The notes under the pieces: generated by a model | The model's input: the letters and a program-made list of their open reading frames with translations, nothing else | What the model was told of the DNA's origin: nothing | The model's database searches: none | Shown: in pieces, positions 31,328 to 39,235 of the stretch | Layout of the letters: the number at the start of each line of letters is the position of its first letter | Numbering within the stretch: position 1 is the stretch's first letter | Assembly (NCBI RefSeq): GCF_013820765.1 | Contig: NZ_JABJVM010000001.1 | Coordinates: forward strand, 248,001-312,000 | Length of the DNA: 64,000 nt | From: Paenilisteria rustica | Lineage (GTDB): Bacteria; Bacillota; Bacilli; Lactobacillales; Listeriaceae | Reading direction: 5' to 3' | Made by a program: the position numbers and the translations under genes

Positions 31328-32380
31328 TTATTCTTCTTCTATCATTTTTCTATACGTATTGCGATAATTGTTTGGCGTACAATGGAAGGTTGTTGTGAAT
31401 TTTTTATAAAAGAAAGTCAGGTTTCGATAGCCAATTTGCTGACAAATTTCTTCGATGGAATAAGTTGAATTTTTAAGCAACGCACATGCATGGTTGAGAC
31501 GGATATCTTGAATCATTTTCATGAAGGTGCTGCCCGTTTGTTTTTTTAGATAGCGGCTGAGGTAACTGGCGTTGAAATTGAAGTGGGTTGCGACTTCTGC
31601 CAGCGAACATGTTGCATAATTTTTTTCAATGTATTGTAGGATGTCACCAATATATTGTTGATTGGTACTACGGTATTCTAGCGATTTTTTTTGTGTATAG
31701 GATTTTAATAGCTCAGAGAAAATGATGATCATGTAAGCGTTAATAGCATCTAGTGAGTAGGATACTGGGTCCAAATAATACACTAATAATCCACTAATCG
31801 CATCTTGTAATATTTCGCTATCTTCCGTAGTGAAAATAATATACTGATCATGGCTGTGCGTCTCGGAAATTGATCGGACGGCAAATTCTGCGATGATATT
31901 ATTAGAAGCTAGGCGGTTTAGCATATTAGACGAGAAGTACTCTTTTTTCATTAAAATATTCACTAAAATATCAGAATCGGAAGTGTTGGAGATTCGATGT
32001 ACAACATCTGTGTCCAAAATACATAAGTCCCCTTTTTCTAAAATAAGTGTTGTATTATCAATAGTGATATGAGCCTGTCCATTGTAGACATAGTTAATTT
32101 CGATAAAATCATGGGAATGTAGCGGCGTATAGGCATAGCGGTTGTGTTTAAATACTAAAAGGGGTGAGGTGCGCAGATGTGTCGATATATGTGTGTGGGA
32201 CTCAATCGCCTTTTGTAAATGCTTTTCAAATGTATATTTAAAAACACGATCCCCCATTTGATTTGTATAGACATCAAAATCAGAATGATCATCCATTGAT
32301 TCCGATGCTGGCTTATTTTTGAAAAATTTTTCTCGTTCTGTTAATTGATACAGATAATGATTGATTTCGTTTTTTTTCAT
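31328..32380 (-). CDS. AraC-family transcriptional regulator
   Basis: 350 residues: N-terminal cupin-like sugar-sensing domain (about 90-200; HSHDFIEINYVYNGQA) and a C-terminal double HTH (about 250-345; the first helix region ASYLSRYLKKQTGSTFMKMI and the AraC signature IEEICQQIGYRNLTFFYKKF). It is divergent from the rhamnosidase-PTS operon with a shared 189-base region, so it most likely activates that operon in response to its sugar. The start is the ATG at 32380 with AAAGGA 8 bases upstream; a TTG at 32416 is less likely. Confidence 0.9.
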   Translation of the reverse strand: MKKNEINHYLYQLTEREKFFKNKPASESMDDHSDFDVYTNQMGDRVFKYTFEKHLQKAIESHTHISTHLRTSPLLVFKHNRYAYTPLHSHDFIEINYVYNGQAHITIDNTTLILEKGDLCILDTDVVHRISNTSDSDILVNILMKKEYFSSNMLNRLASNNIIAEFAVRSISETHSHDQYIIFTTEDSEILQDAISGLLVYYLDPVSYSLDAINAYMIIIFSELLKSYTQKKSLEYRSTNQQYIGDILQYIEKNYATCSLAEVATHFNFNASYLSRYLKKQTGSTFMKMIQDIRLNHACALLKNSTYSIEEICQQIGYRNLTFFYKKFTTTFHCTPNNYRNTYRKMIEEE

Positions 32381-32432
32381 GATAAAATCCTTTCTGTGTA
32401 AAAAACGGTTAGTCAAATTGTCTTAAAAAGAT

Positions 32433-32461
32433 ATTATAAAGTGTGGAGGATTTTGCTACAA
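32433..32461 (-). promoter_or_regulatory. Promoter of the AraC-type regulator
   Basis: Minus strand TTGTAG, 17 bases, perfect TATAAT, about 50 bases before the start codon. Confidence 0.7.
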
Positions 32462-32467
32462 TGGATT

Positions 32468-32481
32468 TGTTAGCGTTATCA
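32468..32481 (+). promoter_or_regulatory. CcpA cre site
   Basis: TGTTAGCGTTATCA matches the cre consensus TGWAANCGNTNWCA at all defined positions except one. It lies directly upstream of the regulator's -35 and about 90 bases before the rhamnosidase gene. Glucose repression of the locus is therefore likely. Confidence 0.7.
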
Positions 32482-32569
32482 TTACTTTAATTCCTGCATC
32501 TGAAAATGTCAATATACGATTTGATATGGGACACAGATTTTTAAGTGGTTAAAAATGGGAGGGTTGCAC

Positions 32570-35185
32570 GTGAAAGAAAGAAACAAGATAAAAATAAATG
32601 GTCTGACTATGCCTCTTGCCATCGATATCCGTGAAGAAATTTCCATTGATTGGAGTCAGGAGAAGATAGGTCAGAAGCAGTATCGATTAGAAGTTATGCA
32701 CGAAGAAAACTGTATTTATCAAGAGAAAAAGCAAGAGGAAGGTAGAAAGAGGACAGAGATTCGCCTGCCATCTCTACCAACGCATACAAGCAGAGAACAA
32801 TTCACTATAAAGCTAGATGTGGAAGACGAAAATGGACAATCAATCAAGTTGGAAAAAGAATTCTATTCCAGCAATCCACGAATTGAGGCGGCTCATTGGA
32901 TTACCCGTTTAGATAATCCAATTCAAAAAGAGTATGAATATTTTAATGAAGAGCGAAACCTTATTTTAGAACGGTCATTTTCAGTAGAAAAAAAGCCAGC
33001 AACTGCTTTTATTGATCTTTCGGGATTAGGTTATTATACGTTAAAGGTTAATGGTAAGCGTGTACATGATACGTATCTTACGAGTGATGTAACGAATTAT
33101 GACCGCGTCGTTTATTATGATACTTTTGAGATTAGCGAGTATCTTTTGGATGGCGAAAATAGGATTCAGGTGGAATTGGGAAATGGTTGGTATAATCCAG
33201 CGCCTCTTCAGATTTTAGGAAAGTACAATATTCGGAAGCATTTAGCCATCGGGAGGCCATGTCTCCTAGCTCAGCTGACGATAAATTATGGCGATAACCA
33301 GACGATAACGATAAACACAGATTCAGGCTGGCAAGCAAGGTTTGGTCAGTTATTAGCAAATGATGTCTATATAGGGGAGACGTTTATAGATACGGTTGAA
33401 CCGCGAGATGCTAAAACAGTCATTATTTATGGCCCAAACGGTCAATTAATACCTAGTAAAATACCCAAAGTTAGACGAAAAAAAGAGTTTAGGCCAAAAC
33501 TGTTGAAGCAGCAGAGAAAGGAACAAATCTATGACGTAACGGAATTGATTTCGGGGCAGATTTCTATGGACATTAGCACATCGTTTGTAGGAACGCTAAA
33601 GGTGAGTTTTGCTGAAAAAATAGATGACGAGCAAGAAATGGATTTTACGACAAGTATTAGTGGCATTTACGGTGGGCAGGATCGACAAAATCGCGATAAT
33701 CCGATTATCCAAATGGATTGTATCCGCAAAACAAAAAAAACAGCGCTTCACTTTGAAAATGAATTTACTTATCATTCTTTCCGCTATTTAAAAATCGAAG
33801 TAGAGGATTGTGAGGTATTTCCAGAAAAGTTAATTAGTAATCTTGTGGCATATAAAGTGCATACAGATTTAGAAAAAATGGCAACATTCACCTCATCGAA
33901 TCAGAACTTAAATGCGTTATGGCAAGCTGGAATGAACACGAAATTAAACAATATCCATTCTTATTTTGAAGATTGCTCGCGGGAGAGATTTGGATATGGC
34001 GGGGATATCGTGGCTTTGCTGAATTCACAATTAGTTTCCTTCGATGTACGAAATTTATTGGAAAAAGTTTTTGTTGATTTTGCGAATGATCAGACTGTGC
34101 ACGGAGGCATTACTCAAACAGCGCCTTATGTTGGAATCATGACGCATGGCTCTTCGAATGGTGTTGGATCGATTGGTTGGCAATTAGTTTTTCCAAAAAT
34201 AGCACAAGCTTTACTAACTAATTTTCAAGCGGTCGCAGTGGTTAAGTCTCATAAAGGCAAGTTGGAGAAGCATATCGATTATTTACTAAGCTTTGATTAT
34301 GATTACATTAAATATTGTTGTCTGGGAGATTGGGGATCTAGCGACACTGTTATGAAAGAGGGTAAAGTGCATACCCCGGATCAGCTTTTCTGCACGGCGA
34401 CAATGTACGCGATTATTTTACAAGCGTATCTTGATTTATTTGAGAAACTGGATCCAAACAATTTTCGCATAGAACGGCTATGTGATAGCATTGCAACGGT
34501 AAAACGTGAAATTGTGGAAGAATTTTATCACGAAGCAGGATTTTTTGCTTCTGGTACGAAATCAAGCTATATTTTTGCCCTGTATGGCGAATTAGTTGGC
34601 GAAAATAAAGAACTAGTGGAGCGGAATTTGCTAGCCTTACTTGACGAGAAACAGTGGATTTTAACAATGGGGATTTTCGGGATGTCGTGGGCGTATGAAT
34701 TATTGCCAACCTTAGGACAAAATGCGAATATTTTTCACTGGCTGACAAGTGATGCAACAGAAAGTTACCAAGGAATGTTAGAAAGTGGAAATAGGGTTCT
34801 TAGTGAGTATTTTCCTGTGACACCAATCACTACTGTTCAAGAAGAGTCATCGATTAATCATGCGATGTTTTCCTCATTTAGCACGTGGTTCATTCAAGAA
34901 TTAGTTGGCTTGAAGTTAAGTGGAAATCAAGGTTCTCTGACCATTCAACCTTTTTTTGCGGAAGGATTGAGCGATGTTAGTGGGGAAATCAAGTCGGATT
35001 ACGGCGCTATTAGCTTGATTTGGGAACAACAGTCCACGGAGACGTACGTTGTGAAAGTTAAGATCCCGGTAGGCATTTCTTTTGAAGTGAAAAAGGAGGA
35101 AGAACAAGCGATTATAGCGCAAGAAGAAAAGCTTGTAGACGGTATTCGCGAATTAACAATCAACTATCGAATTGTTAACCAGTAG
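32570..35185 (+). CDS. Alpha-L-rhamnosidase, GH78 family, cytoplasmic
   Basis: 871-residue glycoside hydrolase removing terminal alpha-L-rhamnose. N-terminal beta domains (about 1-420) include the conserved lectin-like stretch LSGLGYYTLKVNGKRVHDTYLTS in pieces. The (alpha/alpha)6 catalytic domain carries EDCSRERFGYGGD (Asp468, Glu472, the GH78 acid region). A C-terminal beta domain closes the protein. No signal peptide, so it must act on an imported substrate, fitting the adjacent PTS. GTG 32570 has GGGAGGG 7 bases upstream; the ATG at 32555 precedes that site. Confidence 0.88.
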   Translation: MKERNKIKINGLTMPLAIDIREEISIDWSQEKIGQKQYRLEVMHEENCIYQEKKQEEGRKRTEIRLPSLPTHTSREQFTIKLDVEDENGQSIKLEKEFYSSNPRIEAAHWITRLDNPIQKEYEYFNEERNLILERSFSVEKKPATAFIDLSGLGYYTLKVNGKRVHDTYLTSDVTNYDRVVYYDTFEISEYLLDGENRIQVELGNGWYNPAPLQILGKYNIRKHLAIGRPCLLAQLTINYGDNQTITINTDSGWQARFGQLLANDVYIGETFIDTVEPRDAKTVIIYGPNGQLIPSKIPKVRRKKEFRPKLLKQQRKEQIYDVTELISGQISMDISTSFVGTLKVSFAEKIDDEQEMDFTTSISGIYGGQDRQNRDNPIIQMDCIRKTKKTALHFENEFTYHSFRYLKIEVEDCEVFPEKLISNLVAYKVHTDLEKMATFTSSNQNLNALWQAGMNTKLNNIHSYFEDCSRERFGYGGDIVALLNSQLVSFDVRNLLEKVFVDFANDQTVHGGITQTAPYVGIMTHGSSNGVGSIGWQLVFPKIAQALLTNFQAVAVVKSHKGKLEKHIDYLLSFDYDYIKYCCLGDWGSSDTVMKEGKVHTPDQLFCTATMYAIILQAYLDLFEKLDPNNFRIERLCDSIATVKREIVEEFYHEAGFFASGTKSSYIFALYGELVGENKELVERNLLALLDEKQWILTMGIFGMSWAYELLPTLGQNANIFHWLTSDATESYQGMLESGNRVLSEYFPVTPITTVQEESSINHAMFSSFSTWFIQELVGLKLSGNQGSLTIQPFFAEGLSDVSGEIKSDYGAISLIWEQQSTETYVVKVKIPVGISFEVKKEEEQAIIAQEEKLVDGIRELTINYRIVNQ

Positions 35186-35228
35186 TAGCTAGAGGTTTTA
35201 CTATCATACAAGAGGAGGAGAATGCTAA

Positions 35229-35663
35229 ATGGAAGAAGAAATCGCTTTAATTTTAGCTAGTCATGGAGATTTTGCCAAGGAGGCATTGAATAGCTTAGAA
35301 ATGATTGTTGGGCGACAAGCGAATGTAAGTACTTTGTCATTGTATCCTGGAGAGGACTTGCCAGATTTCACGAAAAGAATGGACGACGCCTATCACAAAT
35401 TAAATCACGAAAAAGGCACTATTATCCTCTGTGATATATATGGTGGAACACCGAGTAACGCTGCAATGGCCATGTTGATTAAATACAAGGAAGAAAAAAT
35501 TGCCGCTTATTCAGGATTGAATTTGCCAGTTTTATTAGAATTATCTGCATCTAGAAATAAGAAATATATTGAAATCAAAAAAGTTATGGAAGAAACAGCG
35601 AAATTAAGCTGGATGGAACTAAAAAATAATAAAAACAACAAAGTAATGGAAGGTGGGCTCTGA
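35229..35663 (+). CDS. PTS mannose-family EIIA component
   Basis: 144-residue phosphocarrier of the mannose/fructose/sorbose PTS family. Phospho-histidine His12 in LASHGDFA, and DIYGGTPSNAA, the EIIA-Man hallmark. Receives phosphate from HPr and passes it to EIIB. Separate IIA and IIB proteins, unlike the fused ManX. It lies 43 bases after the rhamnosidase gene with a GAGGAGGAG ribosome binding site. Confidence 0.92.
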   Translation: MEEEIALILASHGDFAKEALNSLEMIVGRQANVSTLSLYPGEDLPDFTKRMDDAYHKLNHEKGTIILCDIYGGTPSNAAMAMLIKYKEEKIAAYSGLNLPVLLELSASRNKKYIEIKKVMEETAKLSWMELKNNKNNKVMEGGL

Positions 35664-35664
35664 A

Positions 35665-36147
35665 ATGGGAATTGAATTAGTAAGAATTGATGATCGCTTG
35701 ATTCACGGGCAAGTAGTGACAACATGGGTAAAGCAAAAAGAAATCGAGCAAATACTAATTATTAACGATAAAATAGCGAATGACGAGGTTCAAAAATCAG
35801 TTTTTGATATGATGGCTCCGCAAGATGTGAATGTTCGGACTTTTGGAGTCGAGGAGTTTATTCAAATAACAAAGAAAACCCAGATAAAGAGGAAAACATT
35901 GTTATTATTGACAAATCCAAAAGATGTATTAGATCTAAAGGTAGGCGAAGTTTCTTTTTCAGAATTAAATCTTGGTGGGATGAAATATACACCGGAACGA
36001 AAGCAGTATACAAAATCCATTTCTCTAACCGAGGAAGATAAAGTAGCTTTGAAAAAATTATCGGAATTAAACGTCGCTATTTCTGTTCAAATGATTCCCT
36101 CAGACAAGCCGATTCTACTGCCTGAGTTGTTAGGGGAGGAGGAGTAG
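35665..36147 (+). CDS. PTS mannose-family EIIB component
   Basis: 160-residue cytoplasmic sugar phosphotransferase subunit. N-terminal ELVRIDDRLIHGQVVTTW places the phospho-acceptor at His14. It phosphorylates the sugar delivered through IIC/IID. ATG 35665 starts one base after the IIA stop, so translation is coupled; the in-frame start at 35653 lies inside IIA and is unlikely. Confidence 0.93.
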   Translation: MGIELVRIDDRLIHGQVVTTWVKQKEIEQILIINDKIANDEVQKSVFDMMAPQDVNVRTFGVEEFIQITKKTQIKRKTLLLLTNPKDVLDLKVGEVSFSELNLGGMKYTPERKQYTKSISLTEEDKVALKKLSELNVAISVQMIPSDKPILLPELLGEEE

Positions 36148-36150
36148 TAG

Positions 36151-36927
36151 ATGCTGTTTGAATGTATCTTATTAGCGATATGGGCGGGGATTTGTACCGT
36201 TGATGAAAGGACTTTTTGGTTTGGTACGCCAAAAGCGCTCATAGCCGGGTCTGTCGCGGGTATCATCATGGGCGATATAACAACGGGTTTAATTATTAGC
36301 GGGACATTACAGATGATGTGGCTAGCTAATTCAGCTATTGGGGCTTACATACCTCCAAATGAAGCTACTGGATCCATTATTGGAGTTGCGATTGCGATTA
36401 TGTCTGGTGGCGGGCTTGCGACGGGATTAGCAGTTGCTATTCCAACGGCGCTATTGTGTCAGCAGATTATCATGCTAACGAATACGTTAAATATTATTTG
36501 GATTCATAGAGCAGACAAGGCGGTGTCAAGCGGAGATTTTGATAAGGTAGCGCGTTATAATTTATTAGGGATTCCGTTAAGTTTTGTCGCTGGAGCAATT
36601 CCTGTATTTGTCGCTTCTTATTTCGGTGGTCCTGCAGTCGAATCCGCTCTAAAATTTATTCCAGAGCAAGTCTTTGCTGGTTTAACGGCTGCAGCTGGAA
36701 TCATTCCAGCAGTCGGTATGGGAATGTTACTAATGATGATGATGGGGAAAAACATGTGGATATTTTTACTCTTAGGCTTTGTATTCGCCGCCTATCTTGA
36801 TTTGGGAACAATTGCTATTTCTATACTAGGTATTTGTTTTGCTGTACTGTATGACTTAATTATTAATAAAAATGAAGAACCGAAAAAACCAGTGAATGCA
36901 ACTGTAGATGAGGAGTATGATCTTTAA
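36151..36927 (+). CDS. PTS mannose-family EIIC component
   Basis: 258-residue membrane subunit with the family signature (DERTFWFGTPKALIAGSVAG, GTLQMMWLANSAIGAYIPPN in parts). About seven helices. Forms the sugar channel with IID. GGGGAGGAGG lies upstream, 3 bases after IIB. Its stop overlaps the IID start (TAATG). Confidence 0.92.
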   Translation: MLFECILLAIWAGICTVDERTFWFGTPKALIAGSVAGIIMGDITTGLIISGTLQMMWLANSAIGAYIPPNEATGSIIGVAIAIMSGGGLATGLAVAIPTALLCQQIIMLTNTLNIIWIHRADKAVSSGDFDKVARYNLLGIPLSFVAGAIPVFVASYFGGPAVESALKFIPEQVFAGLTAAAGIIPAVGMGMLLMMMMGKNMWIFLLLGFVFAAYLDLGTIAISILGICFAVLYDLIINKNEEPKKPVNATVDEEYDL

Positions 36928-37748
36928 TGAGTGAGATAAATGAGCAAAAAATCACTAAATCTGATTTGAATAAGGCGTTTATCCGGTCTAATTTTCTGAT
37001 GGCGTCGAGTAATTTTGAACGGATGCAAGCTCTTGGCGCATATTACTCGGTAGTTCCGGCGTTAAAAAGAATCTATGCAGACCGGCCAAAGGAGGAGCGT
37101 GTAGAAGCGATTAGAAGGCATCTGGAATTTTTTAATACGAATCCGTATGTGTACGGACCGATTTTAGGGATAACGATGGCGATGGAAGAGCAGACAACGG
37201 AGGCGGAAAAAGAGCCTGTTATTTCTGTGAGAACAGGACTAATGGGGCCACTTGCTGGTCTTGGAGATAGTTTGCTAGCTATGACAGTAGTTCCTATCTA
37301 CATGAGTATTGGTGCAGGTCTAGCAATCGAAGGGAATCCCTTGGGACCAATTCTTTTCTTTGCATTGTTCAGCATCACCATATGGCCGATAAAATATAAA
37401 GGCTTGTTTTTAGGCTACAACAAAGGATCTTCACTGTTGACAGGAGATAATAGTAGTAATATTTTAAGAAGAATTTCCACAATGGGGAATGTTGTCGGAA
37501 TGATGGTAGTAGGCTCTTTAATCGTTTCTACGGTTAAAATAAAGACTCCGATTGAGTATTCTGTCGGAAAGTCTACCTTTAAGTTGCAAGAGATGATTGA
37601 CGGCATCATGCCAAATTTCTTCCCGTTATTAGTAACCATATTAATCTATGTATTATTAAAAAGGAAAAGTGCTAAGAATGCAGTCGCTATCATATTGGCG
37701 ATTATGGTAATTGGGATGACGCTCTCTATATTGGGAATTTTAGGCTAG
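36927..37748 (+). CDS. PTS mannose-family EIID component
   Basis: 273-residue membrane subunit. The family N-terminus SNFERMQALGAYYSVVPALKRIY is visible in parts, with RTGLMGPLAGLGDSLL and C-terminal helices. Overlaps IIC by one base. Last gene of the five-gene rhamnosidase-PTS operon, followed by a strong terminator. Confidence 0.92.
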   Translation: MSEINEQKITKSDLNKAFIRSNFLMASSNFERMQALGAYYSVVPALKRIYADRPKEERVEAIRRHLEFFNTNPYVYGPILGITMAMEEQTTEAEKEPVISVRTGLMGPLAGLGDSLLAMTVVPIYMSIGAGLAIEGNPLGPILFFALFSITIWPIKYKGLFLGYNKGSSLLTGDNSSNILRRISTMGNVVGMMVVGSLIVSTVKIKTPIEYSVGKSTFKLQEMIDGIMPNFFPLLVTILIYVLLKRKSAKNAVAIILAIMVIGMTLSILGILG

Positions 37749-37752
37749 TTGA

Positions 37753-37809
37753 AAAAGGAGATCAGAGTTATGACGTGTTTTATCATTACTCTGATCTCTT
37801 TTATTTTTT
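37753..37809 (+). terminator. PTS operon terminator
   Basis: A 15-base arm, AAAAGGAGATCAGAGT, pairs with ACTCTGATCTCTTTT; the loop is about 19 bases and a T-rich tail follows. It overlaps the end of the convergent DUF1801 gene. Confidence 0.88.
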
Positions 37810-38240
37810 CATGGTCATTTCGTATTGTTTAATCCAGTCATCTACGGTGACTTTACTTGCTAGTTCGCCAATCAGTTCGTATGGGATTTTCTTCGGGTTT
37901 GTGAATCGAATACAGCCTTTGCCCATGTTGAGTTTGGTGGTCATGTGTTTAGGATACTCGGTTTGGAACCAGTCTAAAAGGGCTTCGTCGCCGAAAATTC
38001 CCATGTGATAGACCGCGATGTGTTGCTTTTGCGCTGCGATGGCGAAAAAGGGAAGCGAAAGATTTGAATCGCAGTGGTAGCCATCGGGGTAACGGGATTT
38101 TGGAACAACGTAGGAAGGCATGCCATATTGTATTTCTTTTTCGAAACCGGCTGAATGTTGGCATCCACCACGTGCATGAGTTTAGCGAAGGCGTCTTTTT
38201 TATCGGGTGCTATGTCATCTATATATTCTTCGATTGTCAT
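37801..38240 (-). pseudogene. DUF1801 (YdhG-like) gene with a frameshift
   Basis: Two minus-strand frames together make one DUF1801 protein of about 145 residues. The first part, MTIEEYIDDIAPDKKDAFAKL..NIQP (38240 down to about 38150), continues in another frame as FEKEIQYGMPSYVVPKSRYPDGYHC.. to the stop at 37801. A one-base deletion near 38145-38150 (a CCGG context) explains the shift. The start has TTAGGAGG upstream and overlaps the serine hydrolase stop by 4 bases (ATGA). The gene is either inactivated or the base is a sequencing error. Confidence 0.8.
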
Positions 38241-39229
38241 GTTTTTCCTCCTAAGTCTTGCATGAATTGTTCTACGATTTCGTCGCGACGTTCTAGAAAA
38301 ATCGCATTATCTCGGCTCGGATGTACGCGGTTTGTGAGGACGATCAGCGCTGTTTTGTGTTGCAAATCGATGACGATGAAAGTGCCTGTGAAACCGGTAT
38401 GATAGATGGCAAAATGGTCCGTAGATGGGACTAAATCCCAGCCGAGGCCGCGTGAACGATTTAAATCTGGCGTGTAGTTTTTCGCGATATTGGTGATGCT
38501 TTCGTTGCTAAGAATTGGTTCGCCATCGTGGAGTAGTGCTTTTGTATAATGAATCAGGTCTGAGAGATTGCTGAATAAGCCGGCGTGACCTGCGACGCCG
38601 TCCATTTGCCAAGCCTTGAAATCGTGGACGGTACCTGTGATAACGCCGCGATTTGGGTGGTCTTCGGTTGGGACGCAGGATTCTGGTGAAGTGGGATGGT
38701 AGCTCGTGTTTCGCAAGGCGAGCGGAGTCAAGATGCTGCGAGTGACTTGCGCTTCTAAGTCGCCGCCTAGTTTCTCCACGATATAGCCGAGTAGTAGAAA
38801 GTTCGCGTCTGCATAGGTGACATCTGTTCCCACCGGATTCGCTTGTGGCGTCGCAATACAGTAACGATAGACGTCTTCTTTTGACGCGATGGTATACGCA
38901 GGGATGTTTTTTGCCAAACCAGAACTATGTGTTAAAAGGTGCAAAATCGTGACTTCCGGATAGCGAAAATCTGGTAGGAAATCGCAAACTTTATCGGATA
39001 GTTGCAAGCGTCCAGCTTCGATATGTTGCAAAACCAAGGTTGTCGTCGCGATGACTTTCGTTAAGGATGCGATATCGTAGACGGCGTCCGGCTCTAGTAT
39101 TACTTTTTCAGGGATGAGTTGTTTCATACCGACAACGTGTTGTTTTGTGCGATGAGGTGTGATGATAGCATAGGAAATGCCGGGCACAATGCCGTCGGTG
39201 ACTAGTTTTTTTAATCGCATATCCAACAT
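38237..39229 (-). CDS. Serine hydrolase, beta-lactamase/class C fold
   Basis: 330-residue protein of the beta-lactamase-related (Beta-lactamase, class C) family. Nucleophile motif SLTK (in YDIASLTKVIATTTL), YAD in place of the usual YxN, and HTGFTGT as the KTG-like motif. No signal peptide is visible, so it is probably a cytoplasmic esterase/peptidase rather than a lactamase. AAGGAGTG precedes the ATG. It lies 6 bases after the malic enzyme gene. Confidence 0.85.
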   Translation of the reverse strand: MLDMRLKKLVTDGIVPGISYAIITPHRTKQHVVGMKQLIPEKVILEPDAVYDIASLTKVIATTTLVLQHIEAGRLQLSDKVCDFLPDFRYPEVTILHLLTHSSGLAKNIPAYTIASKEDVYRYCIATPQANPVGTDVTYADANFLLLGYIVEKLGGDLEAQVTRSILTPLALRNTSYHPTSPESCVPTEDHPNRGVITGTVHDFKAWQMDGVAGHAGLFSNLSDLIHYTKALLHDGEPILSNESITNIAKNYTPDLNRSRGLGWDLVPSTDHFAIYHTGFTGTFIVIDLQHKTALIVLTNRVHPSRDNAIFLERRDEIVEQFMQDLGGKT

Positions 39230-39235
39230 GGGCGT

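Noticed and set aside
31328-37748. Prophage or genomic island hallmarks around the rhamnosidase locus
   Set aside because: No integrase, transposase, tRNA gene or direct-repeat att sites are seen; acquisition by transfer remains only a possibility.
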